A stretch of 48,187 nucleotides of DNA. It comes from Acetobacteraceae bacterium. Lineage in GTDB: Bacteria > Pseudomonadota > Alphaproteobacteria > Acetobacterales > Acetobacteraceae. The stretch is taken from the NCBI GenBank assembly GCA_019750465.1, contig JAIEOP010000332.1, forward strand, positions 1 through 48,187. The letters run 5' to 3'. This document shows positions 27,710 through 36,030 of this stretch, in pieces. The notes under the pieces were generated by a model. That model ran no database searches, was not told where the DNA came from, and saw nothing but the letters and a program-made list of their open reading frames with translations. The position numbers were made by a program, and so were the translations under genes. The first letter of the stretch is position 1. Each line of letters starts with the position of its first letter.

Positions 27710-28635
27710 GCTGCGCCCCCGATCCGAAGGAAGTGGCGATCCAGCCAGTCCGCCGGGTTCGCCGTTGGCACGCGCAGGCGCCGTTCGGCGCCGAGCAGGT
27801 CCAGGGCGACGCCGCGCGCGGCGAAGTCCCTCGCAGCGAGCATCGCCATGTCTTCGATAGCTTCCGCGTCCATGCCGAAGACCGTGCCCGGGCCACCGGC
27901 GCGCCCGAGCATCTCTCCGACCGACATCGACTCGTGCTCAGCATCGGCAGCGGCGGCCGCGACGCAGGCGAGGAACGCCTCGACCGGCACGCCGTCGAGC
28001 GGGCGCGTCTTCTCGAAGCGCCCGGTGTCCGCGTGCCGGACAACGAGACCCAGGTCGCGGAGCGGGGACGAGGTGCCGTCCTCGGGATCCTGCGGTTCGG
28101 ACGCGGCTGGCGCCGCGTAGGCTGACAGCACGCACGCGACGTCGCGCTGCGCTGCCTGGAGGGACGGCTCGTTCGCCGCGTTCAGCCTGGCGTGCCTGGC
28201 ATACGCCTCGACACAGGCTGCGCGGTCGAATCCGCGCTCGCGGAAGTCCGAGAAGAACCATCCCCATACGCTGCGAGCCCGGCGCGCCAGTTGGAGGTGC
28301 ACGAACCACCAGGTTGCCGGGTATTCCAGGTACGGGTCGCGCTGCCGGATCACCTCGGCTAGGCGAGTGGGCCTTAGGCGCCGCGACCGGCGTTCCCCGT
28401 CGTCGTCGGTGTCCGCTACCGCGAGCCCGCTAGCCTCCATCCAGTAACGCAGGGACTTCACCATCCGGCTGCCGAGGCCGAGGTCGGTGACGGCCCTTTC
28501 GTCATCGGCGAAACCCGGGGCGTCGTCCTGGACGTAGGCGATGCCCTTGCCGAGCCAGCCGTGCCGGACGGCGAAGGTCTCGTGGCGTCCATACTCGAAG
28601 CGTCGGCGCTCCCGGGTGGCGGCTGCGGCCGTCAT
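27706..28635 (-). CDS. sspB: SspB, DUF4007 DNA nickase component
   Basis: The DUF4007 signature is clear at the N-terminus: GRHETFAVRHGWLGKG, then LGLGSRMVKSLRYWMEA, and later TWWFVHLQLARR and DLGLVVRHAD. The protein has 309 residues, normal for the family. SspB is reported to nick DNA to allow sulfur insertion in single-stranded phosphorothioation. It overlaps sspA and sspC by ATGA. Confidence 0.9.
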   Translation of the reverse strand: MTAAAATRERRRFEYGRHETFAVRHGWLGKGIAYVQDDAPGFADDERAVTDLGLGSRMVKSLRYWMEASGLAVADTDDDGERRSRRLRPTRLAEVIRQRDPYLEYPATWWFVHLQLARRARSVWGWFFSDFRERGFDRAACVEAYARHARLNAANEPSLQAAQRDVACVLSAYAAPAASEPQDPEDGTSSPLRDLGLVVRHADTGRFEKTRPLDGVPVEAFLACVAAAAADAEHESMSVGEMLGRAGGPGTVFGMDAEAIEDMAMLAARDFAARGVALDLLGAERRLRVPTANPADWLDRHFLRIGGAA

Positions 28636-29825
28636 GCGTAGTTCCCCAAAGCCTGTGCGACAGCACGCGCTGCGCGCCGCGCCTCTTCGGCCGTGTTGAG
28701 CGTCGAGAACGAGAACCTGGCGCTGGAAAAGGCGTCCGCCTCCGACAGCCCCATGGCGCGGAGGACGTGCGACGCTTCCGGCTTGCCGCTCGAGCAGGCT
28801 GATCCCTGCGAGCAGGCCACCCCCAGGGCGTCGAGGCGAGCCACCAGCTCCATCCCGTCTCGACCCGGGAAGCGGATGCTTGACGTGTTCGGCAGGCGCG
28901 GCGCCGCAGCGCCGTTCACCACGACGCCGGGCGCCCGCGCCGCGAGCTCTTCCTCGAACGCATCCCGGGCGGCACGCATTCTCCCGGTCGCGTCCCCGAA
29001 TGAACGCGCCCGCATGGAGGCCGCCAGGCCCAGACCAGCGGCACCGGGGAGGTTATGGGTGCCAGAGCGGAGCCCCCGCTCTTGCCCACCGCCCCGGACG
29101 AGCGGCACGACGCGGCCGTCATCGGGGTCCGCGAGAACCAGAGCGCCGGTTCCGTGCGGTCCATGTAGCTTGTGGCCCGAGAAGGAGACCGCGTCCGCGC
29201 CAACGGCCGCGAGGTCCAGCGGGACGCGCCCGATCGCCTGGGCGGCGTCGCTGTGGATCAGCGCGTCGGGCCGAGCCTCCCGCGCAGCGGCGAAGAGGTC
29301 CGCGATGGGCTGGACCACGCCAGTCTCACTGTTGGCCCACTGCAGGCTGACCAGCAATGGACCGGGCGGCGCGTCGGCCGCCGCGCGCCGGACCGCCTCG
29401 GGGTCGAGGAGACCGTGAGCCGAGACTTCGAGGACTACCAGTTTGGCGCCGCGACGGGCCAGCGCCTCGGCCGGTCGCAGGACCGAGGCGTGTTCGACCG
29501 CGGACGTGACGACGCACCGCCACGCGGGTGCCGGATCGCCTCCAAGGAAGACGATGTTGTTCGCCTCGGTGCCGCCCGAGGTGAAGACGACGCCCTCCGG
29601 CACGGCGCCGCTGACGAGCTCGCAGACGCCGTCCCGCGCGCGCTCCAGGACAGCCCGCGCCTCCCCACCGAGCCAGTGCGCGCTGGATGGGTTCGCCCAA
29701 GTCTCCGCCATCGTGCGAGCGACAACTTCCACAACTTCGGGCAGAGGTCGCGTCGTCGCGTTGTGATCGAGATAGATGGGAGCCGACAGATTGGTGCTCT
29801 CGACGAGCTGGGCGATGGCGGTCAC
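28632..29825 (-). CDS. sspA: SspA, cysteine desulfurase
   Basis: This IscS/NifS-type PLP enzyme of 397 residues provides persulfide sulfur for DNA modification. It shows YLDHNATT at the start, the PLP lysine in SFSGHKLHGPHG, a substrate-binding GLRSGTHNLPG, and the catalytic cysteine in GSACSSGKPEASHVLRAMG. GTG 29825 overlaps the stop of the small upstream gene (GTGA). Having its own desulfurase makes the module independent of host IscS. Confidence 0.92.
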   Translation of the reverse strand: MTAIAQLVESTNLSAPIYLDHNATTRPLPEVVEVVARTMAETWANPSSAHWLGGEARAVLERARDGVCELVSGAVPEGVVFTSGGTEANNIVFLGGDPAPAWRCVVTSAVEHASVLRPAEALARRGAKLVVLEVSAHGLLDPEAVRRAAADAPPGPLLVSLQWANSETGVVQPIADLFAAAREARPDALIHSDAAQAIGRVPLDLAAVGADAVSFSGHKLHGPHGTGALVLADPDDGRVVPLVRGGGQERGLRSGTHNLPGAAGLGLAASMRARSFGDATGRMRAARDAFEEELAARAPGVVVNGAAAPRLPNTSSIRFPGRDGMELVARLDALGVACSQGSACSSGKPEASHVLRAMGLSEADAFSSARFSFSTLNTAEEARRAARAVAQALGNYA

Positions 29826-30019
29826 CGTTCGGCCCTCCCGGCAAGATAGCCGTTCCAGACATCATCGAAGAGGTCAGCAACGGACATGCCGCGCCTAGCA
29901 GCCTCGACCTTCACCTCAATCAGCCGTTGCTCGGTCATGCGGACGCCGAGAAGGGCCAACCTCCGCTCGTGCGGGACTGGCTTCTCCGGCCGCGCTCGTT
30001 GCTTGGGGCTCTCCAGCAT
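29822..30019 (-). CDS. Ribbon-helix-helix-like small protein, putative ssp operon regulator
   Basis: A 65-residue protein from ATG 30019 has a short strand (RLALLGVRMTE) followed by two helices (QRLIEVKVEAARRGMS and VADLFDDVWNGYLAG), a ribbon-helix-helix-like layout. Its stop overlaps the sspA GTG, so it is the first cistron of the ssp operon. A palindrome lies 20 bp upstream of its start (30039-30054), which would suit autoregulation by a dimeric repressor. This is an inference; I did not recognise a named family. Confidence 0.65.
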   Translation of the reverse strand: MLESPKQRARPEKPVPHERRLALLGVRMTEQRLIEVKVEAARRGMSVADLFDDVWNGYLAGRAER

Positions 30020-30038
30020 TTGACGGACGACTCGCGAT

Positions 30039-30054
30039 GACTTGTCGTCAAGTC
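30039..30054. promoter_or_regulatory. Palindrome upstream of the ssp operon, operator candidate
   Basis: GACTTG-TCGT-CAAGTC is an inverted repeat with 6-bp arms and a self-complementary-like spacer, 20-35 bases before the first ssp cistron. It overlaps a possible minus-strand -35 (TTGACG). No good -10 at the right distance was found, so it may be an operator or only a chance repeat. Confidence 0.4.
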
Positions 30055-30415
30055 TACAAGAGCACCTCGGCGCTTACAACATAGATTCGAATCCGATCCA
30101 AGCTGGCCTTACACGCCGCAAGCGACACCGGAGATGATCTCACAAAAAAGAGAGCATCACGGAAGGCGAGTTGACTCTGCCCTGTGTTCCTGTTTTGTTC
30201 AAGACCATGAGCCAGCGCGGCATCCCCAACCGGCAGACGCCTCCCCTGGGCTTCCCCGCCCCGGCGTCACCGGCCGCGCGGCTCACCCCTATCGCGCTCC
30301 GTCGAATACGGGCCTCCGCCGCAGCCTGACCGGCGCGGGGGTCTCCTTCGCTTGGTCGGGTTCCGCGGCGCGCCGTCCCTGACGGCCCCGGACACCCATC
30401 GAGCGGAGTTTTCAC
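30055..30415. other. Divergent intergenic region between ssp and tns operons
   Basis: This 361-bp stretch separates the minus-strand ssp operon from the plus-strand transposition operon. Both should have promoters here. The part 30055-30215 is relatively AT-rich (e.g. TACAACATAGATTCG, CACAAAAAAGAGAG). No coding sequence is supported; open frames on the plus strand here have no coding character. I could not pin down promoter boxes. Confidence 0.4.
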
Positions 30416-30772
30416 GTGATCCTCGTTACCGAGGCGGGCGCCCGCATTGGCGCCGCCAACCGAGAAATTGAGCGCCTTTCCACCCTCATCGCCGACCTGC
30501 GCCGCATCGCCGCGGGCGACCTGCCCACCGAGGCAGACCTGCGTGACGCGCCATTCCTGGACCATTGGGCCGTCGCTGCCAGGCCGGTGCATTGCCTGGT
30601 CGGCCGCGTCGTCGGCCACCCCACCCTGACCGGGCCGACCGTCCGCACCAGCGACATCTGGGCCATCGCCCCGACGCTGGGCTGGGCAAGGACGCTCTCC
30701 CGAACCTACGCCCTGGGACGCCCCCACCCGTCGCCCCTGTCTGTCCGCCCCGACATCGACATCCAGCACTGA
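30416..30772 (+). CDS. DUF6634-like small protein, first gene of the transposition operon
   Basis: A 118-residue protein starts at GTG 30416, with GGAG about nine bases upstream. Its pattern LRRIAAGDLPTEADLRDAPFLDHW, RPVHCLVGRVVGHPTL and a tail of SDIWAIAPTLGWARTLSRTYALG resembles proteins I recall as DUF6634 in alphaproteobacteria, often beside AAA/FtsH-like genes. No function is known. Nine bases separate it from the following AAA+/M41 gene, so the two are probably a pair. Confidence 0.7.
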   Translation: MILVTEAGARIGAANREIERLSTLIADLRRIAAGDLPTEADLRDAPFLDHWAVAARPVHCLVGRVVGHPTLTGPTVRTSDIWAIAPTLGWARTLSRTYALGRPHPSPLSVRPDIDIQH

Positions 30773-30781
30773 GGGGCGGAC

Positions 30782-32821
30782 ATGGCGAATCCCTCCAGGC
30801 TGCCCGCGCTCGACGCGGGGGCAACGGTCCTCCATGCCCTGCTCGACCCCGACCAGGGCGAGTTCCCCGAGGCGGATCTGGCCGACCCCAAGCGGTGTCC
30901 GGTCTCCGCCTATGCCCGGATGCTGGTGAGGTCGGCGCTCGACAGTGATCCCGGCCTCCTGGCGGCGGCGCGGGCGCCCTCCTCGATCACCATCATCGAG
31001 GTGCCGAGCGCCGACCTGATCGACCCGGTCGGCGAGGCTTGGCGCGCCGAGGTCATGGCGAGCGACGCCGTCCCCGACTGCGGAGACGACACCGGCGCCG
31101 CCGTCGGCCCCTGGCTGGAGTTCCGGCGCGAGAGCGGGGCGCGGCCCTCGAAGCTGGACACCAGCCGCGTGGCCGAGGCCCTGGCGGCCGGAAAGCCCGT
31201 GTTCGCGTTCAGCGACGCGCCCAACAGGGTCTTCCCGGACGACCTGCTTCGGGCCGCCGACCGGCGGTTGATCCTGCAACCACTGAACGGACCGAGCCTC
31301 GTGGCGGCCCTGATGCTGCACCACGGCGCACCGATCACCCGGATCCCGGACGACGGGGACGCACGTCTCGTCCGTCCGGGCGACCTGCTGCTGGCCCGGC
31401 GTCCGGACGCCGATCCGGACGAACACCTCCGGCGGGCTCTTGCCTTGGCCTCCGGCCGGAATGCGGCGACCGGCAGCGCCGTGCTGCTGGAGGATCTGCA
31501 CGGCATGGACCAGGCCGTGCGCTGGGGTCTCGACCTCAGGGAAGACCTCGCCGCGTTCGCGGCGGGACAGATCGGTTGGTCCGAGGTCGACCGGGGCGCC
31601 CTGCTCGCCGGGCCGACAGGCACGGGCAAGACGACCTTCGCCCGCGCGCTGGCGGCGACGTGCGGCGTCCCGCTCATCATCGGCAGCCTTGCCGCGTGGC
31701 AGGCGTCGGGCACCGGGCATCTCGGCGACATGCTGAAGGCCATGCGGACGACCTTCGACGAGGCGCGCCGCGCTGCCCCCTGCATCCTCTTCCTGGACGA
31801 GGTGGACGGCATCGGGAACCGGGCGACCTTCGGCCGGGAACACCGGGCCTACTTCGTTCAGGTCCTGAACGCGCTGCTGGAGCTCCTCGACGGGATCCAG
31901 TCGCGCGAGGGCGTCGTGGTGGTCGCCGCCACCAACAGGCTGGAGGCCATCGACCCTGCCCTGCTGCGTCCCGGCAGGCTCGACCGGGTCATCGAGATCC
32001 AGCTGCCCGACGCCAACGCGCTCGCGGGGATCCTGCGGCATCACCTGGGCGGCGACCTCGCCGAGGTGGACACCCGATGGCTGGCCCATGCGGCGTCAGG
32101 GGCCAGCGGCGCTCACGTCGAGCGCTGGGTGCGCGGCATGCGACGGCGCGCCCGCAAGGCCAGGCGTCCCCCCACCGCCAAGGATCTCGAGGCGGAGATG
32201 ACCGACGGGCACCTGCCAGTGTCCACCGGCGTCCGGCACCGGATCTGCATCCATGAAGGAGGCCATGCCGTCGTCATCGGCAGGAACCGTCCCGGCGCCC
32301 TGGCCTCGGTGTCGGTGCCGCGCTCGTCGAATGCCCAGGGGCCGATGGGCGTCGTGGCCTCCAGGGACAGCCCGCTCGGCCTGAACGGCGATCGCCACGT
32401 CACGCGGTCCGTCATCGTCTCGGCCATCGCCGAGCGGCTCGCCGGTCGCGTCGCCGAATGGCTGCTGCTCGGCGACGTCTCCGCCGGGGCAGGCGGCCGG
32501 GAGTCCAGCGACCTCGCCGAGGCTACCTGGATCGCCACGGCCGCGGTCGCCAGTTTCGGCCTCGGCATGCCGGGGAATCATGCGCCCCTGTGGCGCGGGC
32601 TTCCCACCATCGAGGAGGTGCCGAGCCTGCTCGCCGCCGATCCCGGTCTCGTGGACCAGGTCGCCCGCCTCATGGCCGAGGGACATGCCGAGGCCGCCTC
32701 CGTTCTGGAAGACAACCAGGCAGCCCTCGAACGCATCGCCTCGCTCCTGCTGGAACGCTCGACCCTGTCGGGCAGTGAGGTGGAGGCCCTGCTCGCCGGG
32801 CCGGAGGGCAACGCGCCATGA
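30782..32821 (+). CDS. Soluble AAA+ ATPase with FtsH-like M41 protease domain
   Basis: This 679-residue protein is an FtsH relative without membrane segments. The order is a unique N-terminal region (1-265), AAA+ core with Walker A GPTGTGKT (277-284), Walker B ILFLDE (335-340), sensor/Arg finger LLRPGRLDR (395-402), and an M41-like domain with the zinc site HEGGH (491-495) and a downstream acidic segment ESSDLAEAT that could give the third ligand. FtsH homologues unfold and degrade proteins with ATP. It ends in ATGA, overlapping a 90-residue ORF and coupling it to the tns genes. Substrate unknown; an AAA+ role in transpososome turnover is a hypothesis. Confidence 0.9.
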   Translation: MANPSRLPALDAGATVLHALLDPDQGEFPEADLADPKRCPVSAYARMLVRSALDSDPGLLAAARAPSSITIIEVPSADLIDPVGEAWRAEVMASDAVPDCGDDTGAAVGPWLEFRRESGARPSKLDTSRVAEALAAGKPVFAFSDAPNRVFPDDLLRAADRRLILQPLNGPSLVAALMLHHGAPITRIPDDGDARLVRPGDLLLARRPDADPDEHLRRALALASGRNAATGSAVLLEDLHGMDQAVRWGLDLREDLAAFAAGQIGWSEVDRGALLAGPTGTGKTTFARALAATCGVPLIIGSLAAWQASGTGHLGDMLKAMRTTFDEARRAAPCILFLDEVDGIGNRATFGREHRAYFVQVLNALLELLDGIQSREGVVVVAATNRLEAIDPALLRPGRLDRVIEIQLPDANALAGILRHHLGGDLAEVDTRWLAHAASGASGAHVERWVRGMRRRARKARRPPTAKDLEAEMTDGHLPVSTGVRHRICIHEGGHAVVIGRNRPGALASVSVPRSSNAQGPMGVVASRDSPLGLNGDRHVTRSVIVSAIAERLAGRVAEWLLLGDVSAGAGGRESSDLAEATWIATAAVASFGLGMPGNHAPLWRGLPTIEEVPSLLAADPGLVDQVARLMAEGHAEAASVLEDNQAALERIASLLLERSTLSGSEVEALLAGPEGNAP

Positions 32822-33090
32822 AGCGGCACATCCCCGCAATGCTTGGGCCAGAGTCCTCGCTCGACGGAAGCGGGCCTGCGACAAAGTTCTCCCTGTCAAC
32901 ATTACTCGGGGATTTCTCCGGACGCTTCCCCAAGGATTTGTCAGATACTTTTCCTTGTTTCGAATTGTTGTTGACCGATGTCGGTGGTTCGTGCTCCAAG
33001 CTCGGCCGCCCGGCGGTCAGGGACTGCCTGTCGTCCCGGCGCGGAGACCTACCCATGACCGCGACATCTGCGCGGGAACTGCGCTCGTGA
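32818..33090 (+). CDS. 90-residue ORF linking the AAA+/M41 and tnsA genes
   Basis: The ATG at 32818 overlaps the stop of the upstream gene (ATGA), and its own stop overlaps the GTG of tnsA (GTGA). These tight overlaps on both sides argue that it is translated. The sequence is unremarkable, with LSTLLGDFSGRFPKDLSDTFPCFELLLTD in the middle from an AT-richer stretch. It lacks a known domain. It could be a coupling leader rather than a functional protein. Confidence 0.45.
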   Translation: MKRHIPAMLGPESSLDGSGPATKFSLSTLLGDFSGRFPKDLSDTFPCFELLLTDVGGSCSKLGRPAVRDCLSSRRGDLPMTATSARELRS

Positions 33091-33812
33091 GCGCGGAAGC
33101 CAGACGTGCGCGGTCCTCGGGTCTGGAGGTCCGCGCGCCGGAGCCAGACCACGAGGTCGTTCGCCGTGTCAGGCGCGAACGCGCCCACGGCACATTCCCG
33201 AGCCGCAAGGCCGGAACCGGGCTGGGCGGCCACATGTGGTTCGCCGAGGTGGAGCGGGACTGCATGCGGCTCCTCGAGGCCGACCCGAGGATCGTCTCCT
33301 ACCGCCCTCGGCCCGGCAGGCTCCTCGTGACCGTGGACGGCAAGCGTCACGAGCATCGGCCGTCCTTCCTGGTCTCCGACGGGGCGCGGAAGCTGGTGCT
33401 GGACGTCGTCGAGACTCCCCGGGACGCCGCTGGCAGTCCCCAGCCTCTCGGCGATCCCCGTCCCGATCTCACCGCAGAACTCCGCGAACGGCTGCGCGAG
33501 CGGGGATTCGGGTATCAGCTCTGGACCCGGGCGCGCATCAGGCTCCAGCCGCGCTTCGGCAACGCCTGCGCCCTGGTCCGCTTCATCTCCGTGGATCCCC
33601 GGCCCGAAGACGAGATCAGCGCCGAGGCCGCCATCGTGGCAGCGGGTGGTGCTGCCCCATGGGGCGCGGTCGAGGCGGCACTCGGTGGCCCGGATCCCCA
33701 CGCGCGCCTCTGCGCGCTCGCCCTGGCCGGGGTCGTCATCGCCGACATGTCGGTGCCCCTGTCGCCGCAGACGGTCTTGCGTCTGCTGCCGAGGCGGGAG
33801 GTCGCACGATGA
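33087..33812 (+). CDS. tnsA: TnsA-like endonuclease subunit with an apparently degraded active site
   Basis: TnsA cuts the 5' ends of Tn7-type elements in the heteromeric transposase. This 241-residue protein keeps the family's opening (SRKAGTGLGGHMWFAEVERD, with the candidate catalytic Glu in VERD) and the region ADPRIVSYRPRPGRLL. Where TnsA has PDFLV the sequence is RPSFLV (Ser93 instead of Asp), and where the family has an E-x-K it reads LVLDVVE. Two of the three catalytic residues thus seem lost. The C-terminal segment IADMSVPLSPQTVLRLL fits the TnsA C-domain. GTG 33087 is chosen from the GTGA overlap. Seen: the substitutions. Inferred: loss of cutting. Confidence 0.78.
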   Translation: MSAEARRARSSGLEVRAPEPDHEVVRRVRRERAHGTFPSRKAGTGLGGHMWFAEVERDCMRLLEADPRIVSYRPRPGRLLVTVDGKRHEHRPSFLVSDGARKLVLDVVETPRDAAGSPQPLGDPRPDLTAELRERLRERGFGYQLWTRARIRLQPRFGNACALVRFISVDPRPEDEISAEAAIVAAGGAAPWGAVEAALGGPDPHARLCALALAGVVIADMSVPLSPQTVLRLLPRREVAR

Positions 33813-36028
33813 CGACGTTCCGCCTCACCCAGACCGATGTCGTGGCCATCGGCCCGGATATCTTCCGCTTCGCCGGGCGGACCAGGGACGAGCGCAGGCT
33901 CATCCGCTGGCAGAACATGAAGACGGACGCCGAGAGGCATCTCCGTGATGACGAGTTCGGTCTGCTGCTCGAATCCCCGAACGGAGCCCGCTTCCTTGGG
34001 CCGACCGAGGTGGATGCCTTCCTGAAGGGCGAACCCGCCGTGCCGGGCGCGCCCATCATGCACATCGAGGACATCCGGTCGGATTGGGAGCGGGAGCGCG
34101 TCACCCGCCTCATCCGCTACTGCGAGGGATGGAAGGCCCGAGGCTCGCCGTCCCTGTCGGACGAGCCATTGCAGGCCATCATCGATGAGGTCGCCAACAA
34201 CGAAGGCTACGCCGAGAAGCCCTCGCCGCGGACCCTGCGGAAGTTCATCCCTCTGTGGCGCGCCCACGGCCTTGCTGCCCTGATCAGCGGTGCGTCTCGC
34301 CGGGGGCGGCGGACCGAGTTGTCCCCGGAGCTCCTCGAAATCGTCGAGGACGCGATCTGGAACCACTACCTGACGCCGAGGAAGCCGACTGTCGCCATGA
34401 CCCTGGAGGTCATCAAGGGCGAGATCAGCAAGCAGGAGGAGAAGCAGGCGCCCGGCACACCGAAGCTGGGCGAGGTGAGCAAGCGGCAGCTCGAAGCCCG
34501 CATCAACCGCATTGATTCCTTCACCAAGATGGCGCTCCGCGAGGGCCAGCGTGCCGCGCTGCTGAAGTTCGGCCCTCGCTACGCGGGTGTGGTCACCTCG
34601 CGGCCGAACCAGCGATGGGAACTGGATGGAAGCCAGGCGGACGTCTTCGCCATCTGCCCGGAGACCGGCGAAGTCATCGGCCGCCCCACCATCGTGGTCG
34701 CCATCGACTGCCATACCCGGATGATCGTGGGCTGGTACATCGGCTTCGCCGACGAGAGCCTGATCACCGCGCTCATCGCCGTTCGCATGGGCATCGAGTC
34801 CAAGGCATCGCTGAAGGAGAGATTCCCCGAGCTCGTGCACGCCCTCGAGGCCCAGGGGATGCCCGAGGAAATCGCGGTGGACAACCACTTGGCGTACGGC
34901 GGTGATGGCTTCAAGCGGGCCTGCACCGCGGCGCGGATCGAACTCCGCTACACGCCGGTCCTGAAGCCCTGGTTCCGGCCCATCATCGAGCGGTTCTTCC
35001 GGACGGCCAAGGAGCGCACCTTTCAGCGGATGCCCGGCGGCGTGCCGTCGAACCTCCTGCGCCGCGACAAGGAAAACCCGCCCGAAGACGCCGCGGTCGC
35101 CACCCTGGAGCAGATCGAGAGTGCCTTCGCCAAGTGGGTGGTGGACGATTACGCCTACGAGATTCATCGTGGACTGAACACCTGCCCGGCCCACGCCTGG
35201 CGGCGCGATGTCGCTATCCACGGTGTCGTCCCACCACTTGGAAAGGAAGCACTCGACACCGCGCTCGCCGTCATCGACGAGCGGACGCTCTGGCACTACG
35301 GCATCGAGTGGGAGGGATTGATCTTCAACTCCCCGGTCGTCGCCGCTGCCGCCATCGCGCCGGGAGCGCCGAAAAGGCACCGCATCGCCGTCAACCCGCT
35401 CGACCTGACCGGGATCATGCTCTTCGTGCCGTCGGCAGGCCGTTGGCTCAGGGTCGACCTGATCAAGCCCGTTCTCGCGGCGGGCACTGCGCTGACCTAC
35501 GACGCCTACTGCCTGACGAAGCGGCTCCTGAAGGAGCAGGCCGAGCGATTCCTGCTCGAGAATGACACCAGCAAGGGATTCCGGCGCGCCCACGACCACG
35601 TCCTGCGCTGGTTTGCCGCCCCACCCAAGGGGAAGACAGTGCGCGAACGCAAGGAGAAGGCGCGCTGGCTGGTGACTGACGTCAGGAAGCCCCGCGCGGC
35701 GGCCGATCTCGAGGACAAGGAGATCAGCGCCATGATGCCGTCCGACGAACTTTTCAGCGGGGACGCCGCCCAGCTTCCGGAGGTCGGGATGCCGACCTGG
35801 GTCGAAGCATCACCTTCACCACCACCACCACCCTTCCCGACGACACAGACTGCGGAAGCATCGGCTGAGACAATCCCGACCCCGGATCCGGATCCCGCCC
35901 AGCCGGAGGGACAGACGCAATCGGCGCCGAAGGACACCCAGCTCCCGGGCGCTGTCTTCATTTCCGGCGATGGGAAGGTCGATCTGGACGCGGCCGCGAA
36001 GGCGCTCGGCATGGACGAGGATCTGTAG
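33809..36028 (+). CDS. tnsB: TnsB/TniA-type DDE transposase
   Basis: This retroviral-integrase-fold transposase joins the 3' ends of the element to the target. It has 739 residues from ATG 33809, with GGGAG upstream. Its catalytic triad is D273 (RWELDGSQAD), D358 (AVDNHL) and E394 (IIERFFRTAKE), with 35 residues between the last two. N-terminal HTH regions should bind the terminal repeats. The C-terminal 100 residues are Pro/Thr/Gln-rich, ending in LDAAAKALGMDEDL, a likely TnsC-contacting tail. An upstream extension in the same frame is not coding. It overlaps tnsA by ATGA. Confidence 0.93.
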   Translation: MTTFRLTQTDVVAIGPDIFRFAGRTRDERRLIRWQNMKTDAERHLRDDEFGLLLESPNGARFLGPTEVDAFLKGEPAVPGAPIMHIEDIRSDWERERVTRLIRYCEGWKARGSPSLSDEPLQAIIDEVANNEGYAEKPSPRTLRKFIPLWRAHGLAALISGASRRGRRTELSPELLEIVEDAIWNHYLTPRKPTVAMTLEVIKGEISKQEEKQAPGTPKLGEVSKRQLEARINRIDSFTKMALREGQRAALLKFGPRYAGVVTSRPNQRWELDGSQADVFAICPETGEVIGRPTIVVAIDCHTRMIVGWYIGFADESLITALIAVRMGIESKASLKERFPELVHALEAQGMPEEIAVDNHLAYGGDGFKRACTAARIELRYTPVLKPWFRPIIERFFRTAKERTFQRMPGGVPSNLLRRDKENPPEDAAVATLEQIESAFAKWVVDDYAYEIHRGLNTCPAHAWRRDVAIHGVVPPLGKEALDTALAVIDERTLWHYGIEWEGLIFNSPVVAAAAIAPGAPKRHRIAVNPLDLTGIMLFVPSAGRWLRVDLIKPVLAAGTALTYDAYCLTKRLLKEQAERFLLENDTSKGFRRAHDHVLRWFAAPPKGKTVRERKEKARWLVTDVRKPRAAADLEDKEISAMMPSDELFSGDAAQLPEVGMPTWVEASPSPPPPPFPTTQTAEASAETIPTPDPDPAQPEGQTQSAPKDTQLPGAVFISGDGKVDLDAAAKALGMDEDL

Positions 36029-36030
36029 CC

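Noticed and set aside
23706-29825. Reading the operon as DndABCDE
   Set aside because: SspB (DUF4007) is present, the PAPS reductase-like protein is short like SspD, and no DndB, DndD or DndE is seen. SspABCD fits better.
12157-30019. Search for SspE as the restriction partner
   Set aside because: No SspE-like gene was found; the large ATPases match the FGH-type module instead.
30140-32089. 649-codon minus-strand open frame opposite the AAA+/M41 gene
   Set aside because: Antisense shadow; the plus-strand frame has complete Walker and HEGGH motifs.
33515-35599. 694-codon minus-strand open frame opposite tnsB
   Set aside because: Antisense shadow; the plus strand encodes a full DDE triad.
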